Source: an uncultured Clostridium sp.
GTDB lineage: Bacteria > Bacillota > Clostridia > Lachnospirales > Lachnospiraceae
Assembly: GCA_900555045.1 (NCBI GenBank)
Contig: USJW01000043.1
Span: 1 to 35,653 of the forward strand
Length of the DNA: 35,653 bases
Direction of reading: 5' to 3'
Both the position numbers and the translations under genes were made by a program. The first letter of the stretch is position 1, and each line of letters opens with the position of its first letter. This document shows, piece by piece, positions 8,109 to 14,379 of the stretch. The notes under the pieces were generated by a model, which saw only the letters and a program-made list of their open reading frames with translations, was not told the DNA's origin and searched no databases.

Positions 8109-8121
8109 CAAACATATGTTC
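8109..8121. promoter_or_regulatory. LexA (SOS) box 1
   Basis: CAAACATATGTTC, which reads GAACATATGTTTG on the other strand, matches the Gram-positive SOS box (consensus CGAACRNRYGTTYG). It is 41 bases upstream of the yneA start and so probably lies over or just after that promoter. Confidence 0.85.
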
Positions 8122-8147
8122 TTTTGCATAGTTCAAATATACTACCA

Positions 8148-8160
8148 GAACATATGTTTG
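8148..8160. promoter_or_regulatory. LexA (SOS) box 2
   Basis: GAACATATGTTTG, identical to box 1 in the opposite orientation, close to the middle of the lexA–yneA intergenic region. Likely bound by the LexA dimer encoded at 8258. Confidence 0.85.
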
Positions 8161-8182
8161 TCAATCTTTTTTGCGCAAAAAC

Positions 8183-8196
8183 CGAACAAAGGTTTG
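8183..8196. promoter_or_regulatory. LexA (SOS) box 3, weaker
   Basis: CGAACAAAGGTTTG keeps both half-sites (CGAAC and GTTTG) but has a non-ATAT centre. It lies 13–14 bases upstream of the probable –35 region of lexA. I judge it a lower-affinity site. Confidence 0.6.
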
Positions 8197-8205
8197 CATT
8201 TTAAT

Positions 8206-8219
8206 CGAACATATGTTAC
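8206..8219. promoter_or_regulatory. LexA (SOS) box 4, over the lexA promoter
   Basis: CGAACATATGTTAC directly abuts TATAAT at 8220–8225, the probable lexA –10 element. LexA bound here would block polymerase, giving autorepression of lexA. Confidence 0.85.
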
Positions 8220-8257
8220 TATAATACCAGATTAACACTTTATGGGAGGAGAACTAC

Positions 8258-8875
8258 ATGGCTCAGGACAAAATCACTGCCAAGCAGGAAGAGATACTGG
8301 AATATATCAAACAGACCATATTGAAGAAAGGATATCCGCCGGCTGTCCGGGAAATCTGCGAGGCGGTTCACTTAAAGAGCACCTCCTCCGTACATTCCCA
8401 CCTGGCGACACTGGAGGAGAAAGGCTTTATCCGCCGCGATCCCACCAAGCCCCGCACCATCGAGATTCTGGACGACACCTTCAACTTTAACCGCCGTGAG
8501 ATGGTGAACGTTCCGGTGGTCGGATCCGTGGCCGCGGGCCAGCCGCTTTTGGCGGAACAGAACATCGAGGACTATTTCCCTATCCCGGTGGAGATGCTCC
8601 CCAACGCCGAGACCTTTATGCTGCGCGTCAAGGGCGACAGTATGGTGAACGCCGGTATTTTCGACGGCGACCAGATCATTGTAGAGCAGACCCCCTCCGC
8701 CCAGAACGGCGAGATCGTGGTGGCCCTGCTGGAGGATTCCGCCACAGTGAAGCGCTTCTACAAGGAGGACGGCCACTACCGCCTCCAGCCGGAGAATGAT
8801 TACATGGACCCCATCATCGTGGACCACGTGGATATCCAGGGAAAGGTGATCGGCCTGTTCCGCCGGATGAAGTGA
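8258..8875 (+). CDS. lexA: LexA repressor/autoprotease of the SOS response
   Basis: A 205-aa, full-length LexA. Residues 1–65 form the winged helix-turn-helix (PAVREICEAVHLKSTSSVHSHL is the recognition region), followed by the S24 peptidase domain. The self-cleavage site Ala93–Gly94, the catalytic Ser128 in KGDSMV and the general base Lys165 in ATVKRF are all present, so RecA-stimulated autocleavage is expected. GGGAGGAG lies just before the ATG. Four LexA-box-like sequences occupy the divergent region shared with yneA, and the one at 8206–8219 touches the –10 element, so the gene should be autoregulated. A hairpin with a T tract follows the stop. It is one of only two clear + strand genes in the window. 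Confidence 0.98.
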   Translation: MAQDKITAKQEEILEYIKQTILKKGYPPAVREICEAVHLKSTSSVHSHLATLEEKGFIRRDPTKPRTIEILDDTFNFNRREMVNVPVVGSVAAGQPLLAEQNIEDYFPIPVEMLPNAETFMLRVKGDSMVNAGIFDGDQIIVEQTPSAQNGEIVVALLEDSATVKRFYKEDGHYRLQPENDYMDPIIVDHVDIQGKVIGLFRRMK

Positions 8876-8894
8876 TAAGGAAACAACAAAAAAG

Positions 8895-8964
8895 AGCCCT
8901 CCGCCTGCAGATCGGGCCGGCTGCCAAACGCAGCCTTGCCCCTCCCAGGCGGAGGGCTTTTATT
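8895..8964. terminator. Terminator between lexA and rsfS
   Basis: Arms AGCCCTCCGCCTG (8895–8907) and CAGGCGGAGGGCT (8946–8958) are perfectly complementary. A T tract follows on the + strand (8958–8962) and an A run (8888–8893) precedes the left arm, giving T residues for the – strand too. It can end lexA transcription and the converging nadD–yqeK–rsfS transcript. Confidence 0.88.
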
Positions 8965-8998
8965 TCAGCGCAATTCCCTTCCGGGATCCGCTCACAGC

Positions 8999-9352
8999 TT
9001 ACAGCTCATTCACGTCCACAAATGTCTTTCCGTCTCTCCAGATTCGCTCCAGATCGTAGAACAGCCGGTCCTCGCGGCTGAACGCGTGCACAATCACATC
9101 GCCGTAGTCCAACAGGATCCAACCGCCGCTCTGGTAGCCCTCGGTCTGACGGCACTCGTATCCGGCCTTTGCCAGCTGCTCCTGCACGTTGTCGGCCATG
9201 GCCTGCACCTGGTTGGGGTTGGAGCCGTCTGCGATGATGAAATAGTCCGCCATCACGGAGACCTCGCTGATATCGATGATCTTGATATCCCCTCCCTTTT
9301 TCTCGCTGAGCGCGGCGTAAGCCAGCTTTACCATTTCTTTAGACTGATTCAT
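8999..9352 (-). CDS. rsfS: Ribosome silencing factor RsfS
   Basis: A 117-aa RsfS/YbeB/Iojap protein. It binds ribosomal protein L14 on the 50S subunit and blocks subunit joining when nutrients are scarce. Family hallmarks are KKGGDIKIIDISEVSVMADYF (seen as DIxxxDIS…ADYF), a nucleotide-like SNPNQVQAMADNV helix, GWILLDYGDVIVHAF, and the C-terminal REFYxLERLW-like segment RLFYDLERIW. AAGGAG sits five bases before the ATG at 9352. It overlaps the 3' end of yqeK by 14 bases and is the last gene of nadD–yqeK–rsfS, ending at the terminator it shares with lexA. In several Firmicutes a LytR-CpsA-Psr gene separates yqeK and rsfS; none is present here. Confidence 0.96.
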   Translation of the reverse strand: MNQSKEMVKLAYAALSEKKGGDIKIIDISEVSVMADYFIIADGSNPNQVQAMADNVQEQLAKAGYECRQTEGYQSGGWILLDYGDVIVHAFSREDRLFYDLERIWRDGKTFVDVNEL

Positions 9353-9950
9353 TCAGTTCTCCTTTCGATTCCAGCAGTTGTTTGAAATACCCGTGCGCCT
9401 CCAGCGTCATCGGGTCGATATTCCCGCCTTTTTTTGTCAGATACTCCAGCGTGCTGTCCAGGATGGCGTACATGGTGCGGTCCAAGTCCTCGTAGGCCAT
9501 GGCCCGGATCTGCGCCAGATTTTCCGCCTTATAGCGCCGGGGCTCAATGTAGTCGGCGATATAGAGGATTTTGTCCAGTGTGGACATGTCCGGCTTCCCC
9601 GTGGTGTGACAGCCGATGGCGCTCAAGATTTCCGGGTCCTGTATCTGAAATTTGTGCTCCGCCAGCCAGGCGCCGTACTTGGCGTGCAGGACGGCTAACG
9701 CCTTGTTCTCCGACTCACTCACAGGGATTCCATGCTTCTGGCATTTTCGCAGAATCACGTCGTCGCTGTAGCGCTTGCCGCAGTCGTGCATGAGACCTGC
9801 GAGTTCCGCCTTGTCCAGGTCATAGCCGTAGCGCATGGCAAGAGACATACAGGTGAATGACACACTTAAGGAATGCTCATACCGCATGGGCGCCAGGCGG
9901 CTCTTTAGGCGCTTGCGGAACATCATAATCTGACTGCATTGGTTTTCCAT
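9339..9950 (-). CDS. yqeK: HD-domain hydrolase YqeK, bis(5'-nucleosyl)-tetraphosphatase (symmetrical)
   Basis: A 203-aa HD-superfamily phosphohydrolase; family members split Ap4A symmetrically into two ADP. Metal-binding residues are visible: His26 in YEHSLSV, His55-Asp56 in LMHDCGK, later HTTG and the C-terminal DYIEPRR segment characteristic of YqeK. The ATG at 9950 follows GAGGGG at a suitable distance. It lies 18 bases after nadD and overlaps rsfS by 14 bases, the usual nadD–yqeK–rsfS order. The enzymatic role rests on family knowledge. Confidence 0.94.
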   Translation of the reverse strand: MENQCSQIMMFRKRLKSRLAPMRYEHSLSVSFTCMSLAMRYGYDLDKAELAGLMHDCGKRYSDDVILRKCQKHGIPVSESENKALAVLHAKYGAWLAEHKFQIQDPEILSAIGCHTTGKPDMSTLDKILYIADYIEPRRYKAENLAQIRAMAYEDLDRTMYAILDSTLEYLTKKGGNIDPMTLEAHGYFKQLLESKGELNESV

Positions 9951-9968
9951 ATCTAACCCCTCTTTTCT

Positions 9969-10595
9969 TCAGTTTATGCTGACGTTTGCCCTCTGATACA
10001 GCCCGTGGGACCGGATATAGGCGGCCACCGCGGACGGAATGTAGGGGTCGATGTCTTTTCCCTCCGACGCCATGCGGCGCAAATCCGCGCTGGAGACGTC
10101 CATCTCCCCGCAGTGGAGCCGCAGGATTTTGGCGCCGAAGCGCTCGGTTAAATGGGCAATCTGTTGGTCCAGGCTCAGATGCTCGGGCTTGTACTCGCGG
10201 CCCGCCACCAGAAGCGTGGCCTGGGCCATCACCTGCTCCGGGTGATACCAGTGCTCGATCTGGAACAGCGAATCCGCGCCGATGATAAAATAGAAGGTGT
10301 GCTGCGGATAGTGCTCCTTTAAGAGCCTTAGGGTCTGTGCGGTGTAGGTGTTTCCGGGCCGCTTCAGCTCAAAGTCCGAGTACAGGAAGTGGGGATGGCC
10401 CTTGATGGCCAGCTTCACCATGTCCTCCCGCATTTGGCCGTCCGTCACCGGATGGTCCTGCTTGTGGGGGGGACAGCCCGACGGCATAAACCAGATCTGA
10501 TCCAGGCCGTACTCACCGTAGGCCTCCTCACCCAGCCAGAGATGCCCGTTGTGTATGGGGTCAAACGTTCCCCCCAGAATGCCGATGTTTCCCAT
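9969..10595 (-). CDS. nadD: Nicotinate-nucleotide adenylyltransferase
   Basis: Transfers AMP from ATP to nicotinate mononucleotide, forming deamido-NAD in NAD+ synthesis. The 208-aa product starts with the nucleotidyltransferase signature GILGGTFDPIHNGHL (residues 4–18), has PSGCPPHK (substrate binding) and ends with the SSADLRRM motif (ISSTxIR-type) near residue 160. The frame is open further upstream, but ATG 10595 places the motif at the conserved distance from the N-terminus; its ribosome-binding site is weak (GGAGG lies 15 bases away). It follows a 13-bp hairpin after yhbY and precedes yqeK by 18 bases. Confidence 0.96.
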   Translation of the reverse strand: MGNIGILGGTFDPIHNGHLWLGEEAYGEYGLDQIWFMPSGCPPHKQDHPVTDGQMREDMVKLAIKGHPHFLYSDFELKRPGNTYTAQTLRLLKEHYPQHTFYFIIGADSLFQIEHWYHPEQVMAQATLLVAGREYKPEHLSLDQQIAHLTERFGAKILRLHCGEMDVSSADLRRMASEGKDIDPYIPSAVAAYIRSHGLYQRANVSIN

Positions 10596-10641
10596 ATCGT
10601 TTCTCTCATGCCTCCGTCTGCAAGCTGCCTGCGAATGTTTC

Positions 10642-10674
10642 AAAAAAGTTGACATAAATATTTTATGTCAACTT
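10642..10674 (-). terminator. AT-rich hairpin terminator after yhbY
   Basis: Arms 10646–10658 and 10662–10674 (AAGTTGACATAAA / TTTATGTCAACTT) form a perfect 13-bp stem with a 3-base loop. On the – strand it is followed by a T run of six. It lies about 20 bases past the yhbY stop and would end or attenuate transcription before nadD. Confidence 0.75.
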
Positions 10675-10694
10675 ACCATGTATCACACGCCGAT

Positions 10695-10991
10695 CTATTT
10701 TGGCAGCTCGATCTTGCGTTTTGTCTCGTCCTTTGCAGGGCGGTACAGCACAATTTTGCGCCCGATCACCTGCACCACCTCCGAGTGGGTCCGCTCCGCC
10801 AAAACCTCGGCGATGGACCTGCCGTCGTCCAGACAGTTCTTTAACACCGTGATCTTGATCAGCTCTCTGGCCTCCAGCGCCTCGGACACAGCCTGGGTCA
10901 CCTCGGGGGTCAGGCTGGCCTTGCCGATCTGGAACACAGGATCGATTGTCATGGCCAATCCCTTTAAATAGGATCTCTGTTTGCTTGTCAT
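10695..10991 (-). CDS. yhbY: YhbY family RNA-binding (CRM domain) protein
   Basis: A 98-aa single CRM-domain protein. YhbY associates with pre-50S ribosomal particles and probably helps assembly. The N-terminal TSKQRSYLKGLAM segment, IGKASLTPEVTQAV, the RELIKITVLKNC region and the VIGRKIVLYRP strand are characteristic. The start at 10991 has AAGGAG six bases upstream. It lies 49 bases downstream of obgE and is followed by a hairpin, so it is probably co-transcribed with obgE. Confidence 0.94.
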   Translation of the reverse strand: MTSKQRSYLKGLAMTIDPVFQIGKASLTPEVTQAVSEALEARELIKITVLKNCLDDGRSIAEVLAERTHSEVVQVIGRKIVLYRPAKDETKRKIELPK

Positions 10992-11040
10992 AATTTCTCC
11001 TTATTAGACCTGACGGCCGCGCTCATGCGGCGGACAGTCA

Positions 11041-12330
11041 TCACTTGTAATAATCAAATTCCAAACCGTACATCCGGACCGTGTCGCCCTCCTCGATTCC
11101 GGCCTTCTCAAGCTCGTCCAGAATTCCGGTGTTCTTGAGGAACTTCTGGAAGAAGTCAAAGCCCTTCTCCGAATCCAGGTTGGTGTAGCCGAGCATCTTC
11201 TCGATGCGGGGGCCCTCCACCACGTACACTCCGTTCTCCGACTTCTCCACGGTGTAGGGAAGGCTGCGGTCGCCCTCGAACTCCAGCTGGATCTCCGGTT
11301 CAAAGACAACCGGCGCGTCGTCCACGGTCTTTAATAAGTCGTTCACGTGGTACAACAGCTCCTTCACGCCCTTGCCGCTGACCGCGGAGATGGCGAACAC
11401 CTTCATGCCCATGGGCTCAAACTCCGCTCTCAGGCGGGCCAGAATGCCGCTCTCATCCTCGTCGCCGCACACCGCGTCCATCTTGTTGGCCGCGATCACC
11501 TGCGGGCGCTTTACCAGCTCCGGGTTGTAGGCTGCAAGCTCTTTTAAGATGGTCTTGATATCCTCCACCGGGTCACGCCCCTCCACGGAGGCGCCGTCCA
11601 CCACATGGACCAGCACCTTGGTGCGCTCGATGTGCTTTAAGAAGGAATGGCCCAGGCCGACGCCCTCCGACGCGCCCTCGATCAGTCCCGGGATGTCGGC
11701 CATCACAAAGCCGGCTCCCTCGGCCAGATCCACCACGCCCAGATGGGGATTTAACGTGGTAAAATGGTAGTTGGCAATCTGCGGCCGTGCGTTGCTGACT
11801 CTGGACAAAAGGGTGGACTTGCCCACGTTCGGGAATCCCACCAGGCCTACGTCCGCGATCACCTTTAGCTCCAGCATAACCCACAGCTCCTGGCTGGGCT
11901 GGCCCGGTTGGGCATACTTGGGCGCCTGCATGGTGGAGGTGGCGTAGTGCATGTTGCCCAGTCCGCCCTTTCCGCCCTTTAAGATCACCATGCGCCGGTT
12001 CTCGCCGGACATGTCCGCGATCACCTTGCCGGACTCGAAATCCTTGATCACCGTCCCCTCGGGAACCTTGATCACCAGGTCATTGCCGTCGGCACCGTGA
12101 CATCTGCGCTTTCCGCCCTCCTGGCCGCTTTCCGCCACATATTTGCGCACATGCCGGAAATCCATCAGCGTGTTGAGACCCTCGTCCACCTGGAAAATAA
12201 TATCGCCGCCGTGTCCGCCGTCTCCCCCGTCAGGGCCTCCGGCCGGCACGTAGAGCTCGCGGCGAAAGCTGACGTGACCGTCCCCGCCCTTTCCGGACTT
12301 GATAAAAATTTTTGCGCTATCGGCAAACAT
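11041..12330 (-). CDS. obgE: GTPase ObgE/CgtA, 50S assembly factor
   Basis: A 429-aa Obg GTPase that acts in late 50S ribosome assembly and stress signalling. Residues 1–157 form the glycine-rich Obg fold (SGKGGDGHVSFRRE, GGPDGGDGGHGG). The G domain has G1 GFPNVGKST (165–173), the switch-I TTLNPHLG, G3 DIPGLIEGA (212–220) and G4 NKMD. Residues about 350–429 form the C-terminal OCT domain typical of Gram-positive Obg proteins. The frame is open upstream, but ATG 12330 begins the conserved MFADSAKIFIK N-terminus. A likely promoter lies at 12349–12377, immediately after the rpmA terminators, so obgE–yhbY need not depend on read-through from rplU. Confidence 0.97.
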   Translation of the reverse strand: MFADSAKIFIKSGKGGDGHVSFRRELYVPAGGPDGGDGGHGGDIIFQVDEGLNTLMDFRHVRKYVAESGQEGGKRRCHGADGNDLVIKVPEGTVIKDFESGKVIADMSGENRRMVILKGGKGGLGNMHYATSTMQAPKYAQPGQPSQELWVMLELKVIADVGLVGFPNVGKSTLLSRVSNARPQIANYHFTTLNPHLGVVDLAEGAGFVMADIPGLIEGASEGVGLGHSFLKHIERTKVLVHVVDGASVEGRDPVEDIKTILKELAAYNPELVKRPQVIAANKMDAVCGDEDESGILARLRAEFEPMGMKVFAISAVSGKGVKELLYHVNDLLKTVDDAPVVFEPEIQLEFEGDRSLPYTVEKSENGVYVVEGPRIEKMLGYTNLDSEKGFDFFQKFLKNTGILDELEKAGIEEGDTVRMYGLEFDYYK

Positions 12331-12348
12331 ACTGCACCTAAACCTTTC

Positions 12349-12377
12349 TAAATACGAAAACTTCTGTTGAGTGACAA
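12349..12377 (-). promoter_or_regulatory. Probable obgE promoter
   Basis: On the – strand TTGTCA (12377–12372), a 17-base spacer and TATTTA (12354–12349) lie just downstream of the hairpin at 12376–12396 and about 20 bases before the obgE start. The –35 matches the consensus at five of six positions. Confidence 0.5.
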
Positions 12378-12461
12378 AAAGCCCGGTTACCCGGACCTCC
12401 GCCCGCAATTGCGGACTTTACCCCGTGAAGCAAAAAGACTCCATACGTATTGTATGGAGTC
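12376..12461 (-). terminator. Tandem hairpins between rpmA and obgE
   Basis: Three hairpins occur in order on the – strand. GACTCCATAC/GTATGGAGTC (12461–12452 with 12446–12437) is followed by TTTTT. GTCCGC-AATT-GCGGGC lies around 12414–12399. GTCCGG-GTAA-CCGGGC (12396–12381) is followed by TTTTT. The first and third look like rho-independent terminators; the middle one has no T tract. Confidence 0.75.
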
Positions 12462-12470
12462 CACTTGTCA

Positions 12471-12761
12471 TTATTCGTTGATTGCTCTCGGGTATACAGA
12501 AACCTGCTTTTTGTCTCTGCCCTTTCTTTCAAACTTAACAACTCCGTCTACTAAAGCAAATAAGGTATCGTCGCCGCCCTTGCCAACGTTGTTGCCGGGA
12601 TGGATCTTTGTTCCGCGCTGTCTGTACAGAATGTTGCCAGCCAGCACGAACTGTCCGTCCGCTCTCTTGGCGCCAAGACGCTTGGCCTCGGAATCTCTTC
12701 CGTTCTTGGTGGAACCAACACCCTTTTTATGAGCGAATAACTGAAGGTTCATCTGAAACAT
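12471..12761 (-). CDS. rpmA: Ribosomal protein L27 with Prp-cleaved N-terminal extension
   Basis: A 96-aa L27 of the 50S subunit, whose N-terminus reaches the peptidyl-transferase centre. GVGSTKNGRDSEAKRLGAKR and RQRGTKIHPGNNVGKGGDDTLFA regions are conserved. It carries the Firmicutes extension MFQMNLQLF before AHKKG; Prp is known to cut such leaders after the Phe, here Phe9/Ala10, to expose the functional N-terminus. GGAGG lies eight bases upstream, inside the last codons of prp, so the two genes are tightly linked (3-base gap). The gene is followed by a tandem terminator region. Confidence 0.98.
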   Translation of the reverse strand: MFQMNLQLFAHKKGVGSTKNGRDSEAKRLGAKRADGQFVLAGNILYRQRGTKIHPGNNVGKGGDDTLFALVDGVVKFERKGRDKKQVSVYPRAINE

Positions 12762-12764
12762 GTC

Positions 12765-13103
12765 TTACACCTCCTCAAACCGAATGATAATATGTCGTTC
12801 TCCATATTCCTTCCCGATGTTCTGAAGTCCCAGAACCAGGGAATTCATAAGCAGCTGTGATTCCGGACTGATATCCGCGGTAAAATGGAACGAAAACCCG
12901 CCGGTCTGCTCGTCCATCTCCCCCTCAAATCCGTCATCCGTAAATGTCTCCACGGAATTGGCCATATTCAAAACCAGCGCAGAGACCGCCGCGCAGACAA
13001 TGTCCCGCCCGCTCTCCGCGTAACCGGCGTGACCGAGGAGTTCCACTCCTGTAAACACATCGCCGGAGTCCGTGGATTCTTTGAATATCGTTACCTGGAT
13101 CAT
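12765..13103 (-). CDS. prp: Ribosomal-processing cysteine protease Prp
   Basis: A 112-aa cysteine protease that removes the L27 N-terminal extension. The catalytic pair is visible: His25 in GHAGYAESGRD and Cys37 in DIVCAAVSAL. It lies between rplU and rpmA in the standard order, and the adjacent L27 has the matching cleavage site. The ATG at 13103 has no convincing ribosome-binding site and lies 18 bases after rplU, so it probably relies on ribosomes arriving from rplU. Confidence 0.96.
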   Translation of the reverse strand: MIQVTIFKESTDSGDVFTGVELLGHAGYAESGRDIVCAAVSALVLNMANSVETFTDDGFEGEMDEQTGGFSFHFTADISPESQLLMNSLVLGLQNIGKEYGERHIIIRFEEV

Positions 13104-13121
13104 AATGCGGTCAAGCCCGGA

Positions 13122-13430
13122 TTAAGCGTTGATCTTTTCGATCTTTACCTGGGTATAGAGCTGTCTGTGGCCATTTTTCTTGTGATAGCCAGTTTTTCTC
13201 TTATACTTGTAAACGATCACTTTCTTCGCCTTACCCTCTTTTTCAACCGTTGCGGTAACAGTTGCTCCGGAAACGGTCGGGCATCCGATCTGCAGTTCGC
13301 CGTTGTTTACTACCAGCACCTGGTCGAATGTTACGGTCTCGCCTGCGCCTGCGCCCAGTCTTTCTACCTTAATGACATCGCCTTCAGAAACCTTGTACTG
13401 CTTTCCGCCTGTTGCAATAATCGCGTACAT
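13122..13430 (-). CDS. rplU: Ribosomal protein L21
   Basis: A 102-aa 50S subunit protein that binds 23S rRNA. It begins MYAIIATGGKQYKVSEGD, the conserved L21 N-terminus, and ends with the basic KRKTGYHKKNGHRQLYTQVKI segment. ATG 13430 is preceded by AGGAGGT at seven bases; an in-frame GTG nine bases earlier overlaps that ribosome-binding site and is unlikely. It is the first gene of rplU–prp–rpmA, with a consensus promoter at 13521–13549 and a structured leader that probably allows L21 autoregulation. Confidence 0.98.
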   Translation of the reverse strand: MYAIIATGGKQYKVSEGDVIKVERLGAGAGETVTFDQVLVVNNGELQIGCPTVSGATVTATVEKEGKAKKVIVYKYKRKTGYHKKNGHRQLYTQVKIEKINA

Positions 13431-13439
13431 GAAAGGCAC

Positions 13440-13513
13440 CTCCTATAATCATTACTCGCCAACTTTGGTGATCTGCCGATGGGCAGACTCTTAGAACCTC
13501 GTTGTGCGGCACA
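13440..13513 (-). ncRNA. Putative L21 leader (autoregulatory 5' UTR)
   Basis: The roughly 80-base leader between the rplU promoter and its ribosome-binding site contains a perfect TCTGCC-CATC-GGCAGA stem (– strand, about 13489–13474) and flanking sequence able to pair further. Position, length and the gene behind it fit the L21 leader family known upstream of rplU in Firmicutes, thought to bind L21. I assign it from context and the visible stem; a covariance-model match was not run. Confidence 0.55.
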
Positions 13514-13520
13514 CTAGAAC

Positions 13521-13549
13521 ATAATAGCACTTTCAAAAGTGGTTGTCAA
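13521..13549 (-). promoter_or_regulatory. rplU promoter
   Basis: TTGACA (13549–13544), a 17-base spacer and TATTAT (13526–13521) on the – strand: one of the best consensus promoters in the window, as expected for ribosomal protein genes. Transcription should begin near 13514, giving a leader of about 84 bases. Confidence 0.85.
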
Positions 13550-13606
13550 CTGAAAAGATAAAATTTTTGTAGGATTTTCCATCCGGTTTTTCACGCTGCA
13601 AACCCG

Positions 13607-14272
13607 TCACTCTCCCGCCTCACTAATCCGCTCCACAGAGGCCGCGCCGCCCAATTCCAGGTACTGCCCCTCCGTTACCGTGATCTCCACCGGCTCTAAA
13701 AACATGCGGTATTCATCCTGGTAGTCGTAGTAATAGCGGACGTCGCTGTACAGCGCATAGTAGCCGCCGTCGGCGGTCAGCGGGGTAATCCGGTAGCGGC
13801 CCGGCTCCATGTCGCGCCCGGCCAGGTACATGCCGTAGGGGGACAGTGTCAGACCGGCGCCCTCGGCCGGCACCGCGTATCCGCTGGCGAGAATCAGGTG
13901 CTGTCCGTCATAGAGAGACACGAGGCCGTGGTTCTCAAACCGGAATTTCCCTATGAGTTTCTCGTCGGAATCGCTCTTATATAAGGTAAAGCTGCAGGTG
14001 CGGTAGGGTTTTCCCTCCTCCAAGCCGTCCGCGAAAACCGCGTACTCCCCGGCGGGGATGTCCTTTCCCACCACGTAGCTTCCCGCCCCGTAACAGATGT
14101 CAGAGCTGCCCTCGCCCTCCTCTGCGAAGGAAGTGGCGAAGGAATCAGCGAAGGTAGGCGCGAGCGACGCCTCCGCCTGCCCCTCCTGCGCGCTCACAGG
14201 CCACGCAGACCCTATGCACAGCACAAAGGCAGACACCCACAGTGCGAACTGTTTTCCTCTCTTTTTTGTCAT
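13607..14272 (-). CDS. Secreted protein with two GKDIPAGEY-type repeats
   Basis: A 221-aa exported protein. A basic N-terminus and hydrophobic core end in an AxA-like site (PVSA before QEGQ, about residue 28), consistent with signal peptidase I cleavage. The mature part contains two related segments: GAGSYVVGKDIPAGEYAVFAD (core VGKDIPAGEY) and YGMYLAGRDMEPGRYRITPL (core AGRDMEPGRY). This type of repeat occurs in many Firmicutes surface or secreted proteins without a known function. An acidic, Ala/Phe-rich linker follows the signal peptide. ATG 14272 has GAGAGGAG seven bases upstream; the longer open frame has no such signal. It has its own promoter and sits between the K+ uptake genes and rplU, where I see no functional link. 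Confidence 0.78.
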   Translation of the reverse strand: MTKKRGKQFALWVSAFVLCIGSAWPVSAQEGQAEASLAPTFADSFATSFAEEGEGSSDICYGAGSYVVGKDIPAGEYAVFADGLEEGKPYRTCSFTLYKSDSDEKLIGKFRFENHGLVSLYDGQHLILASGYAVPAEGAGLTLSPYGMYLAGRDMEPGRYRITPLTADGGYYALYSDVRYYYDYQDEYRMFLEPVEITVTEGQYLELGGAASVERISEAGE

Positions 14273-14305
14273 CCCATGGCTCCTCTCCCGTATTTTCCTG
14301 TTCCT

Positions 14306-14335
14306 ATCATAAGCCAGGACTCCGGGAGAGGTCAA
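14306..14335 (-). promoter_or_regulatory. Promoter of the secreted repeat protein gene
   Basis: TTGACC (14335–14330), an 18-base spacer and TATGAT (14311–14306) on the – strand, about 30 bases before the ribosome-binding site. No clear terminator separates it from trkH upstream. Confidence 0.6.
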
Positions 14336-14379
14336 TTGCCCGCGCGGATATTTCACCGTAAGTTCACAGTTTCGTGCCG

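Noticed and set aside
12331..12408. N-terminal extension of ObgE
   Set aside because: The open frame continues upstream through the promoter and terminator region, but conserved Obg proteins begin at MFADSAKIFIK, which is the ATG at 12330.
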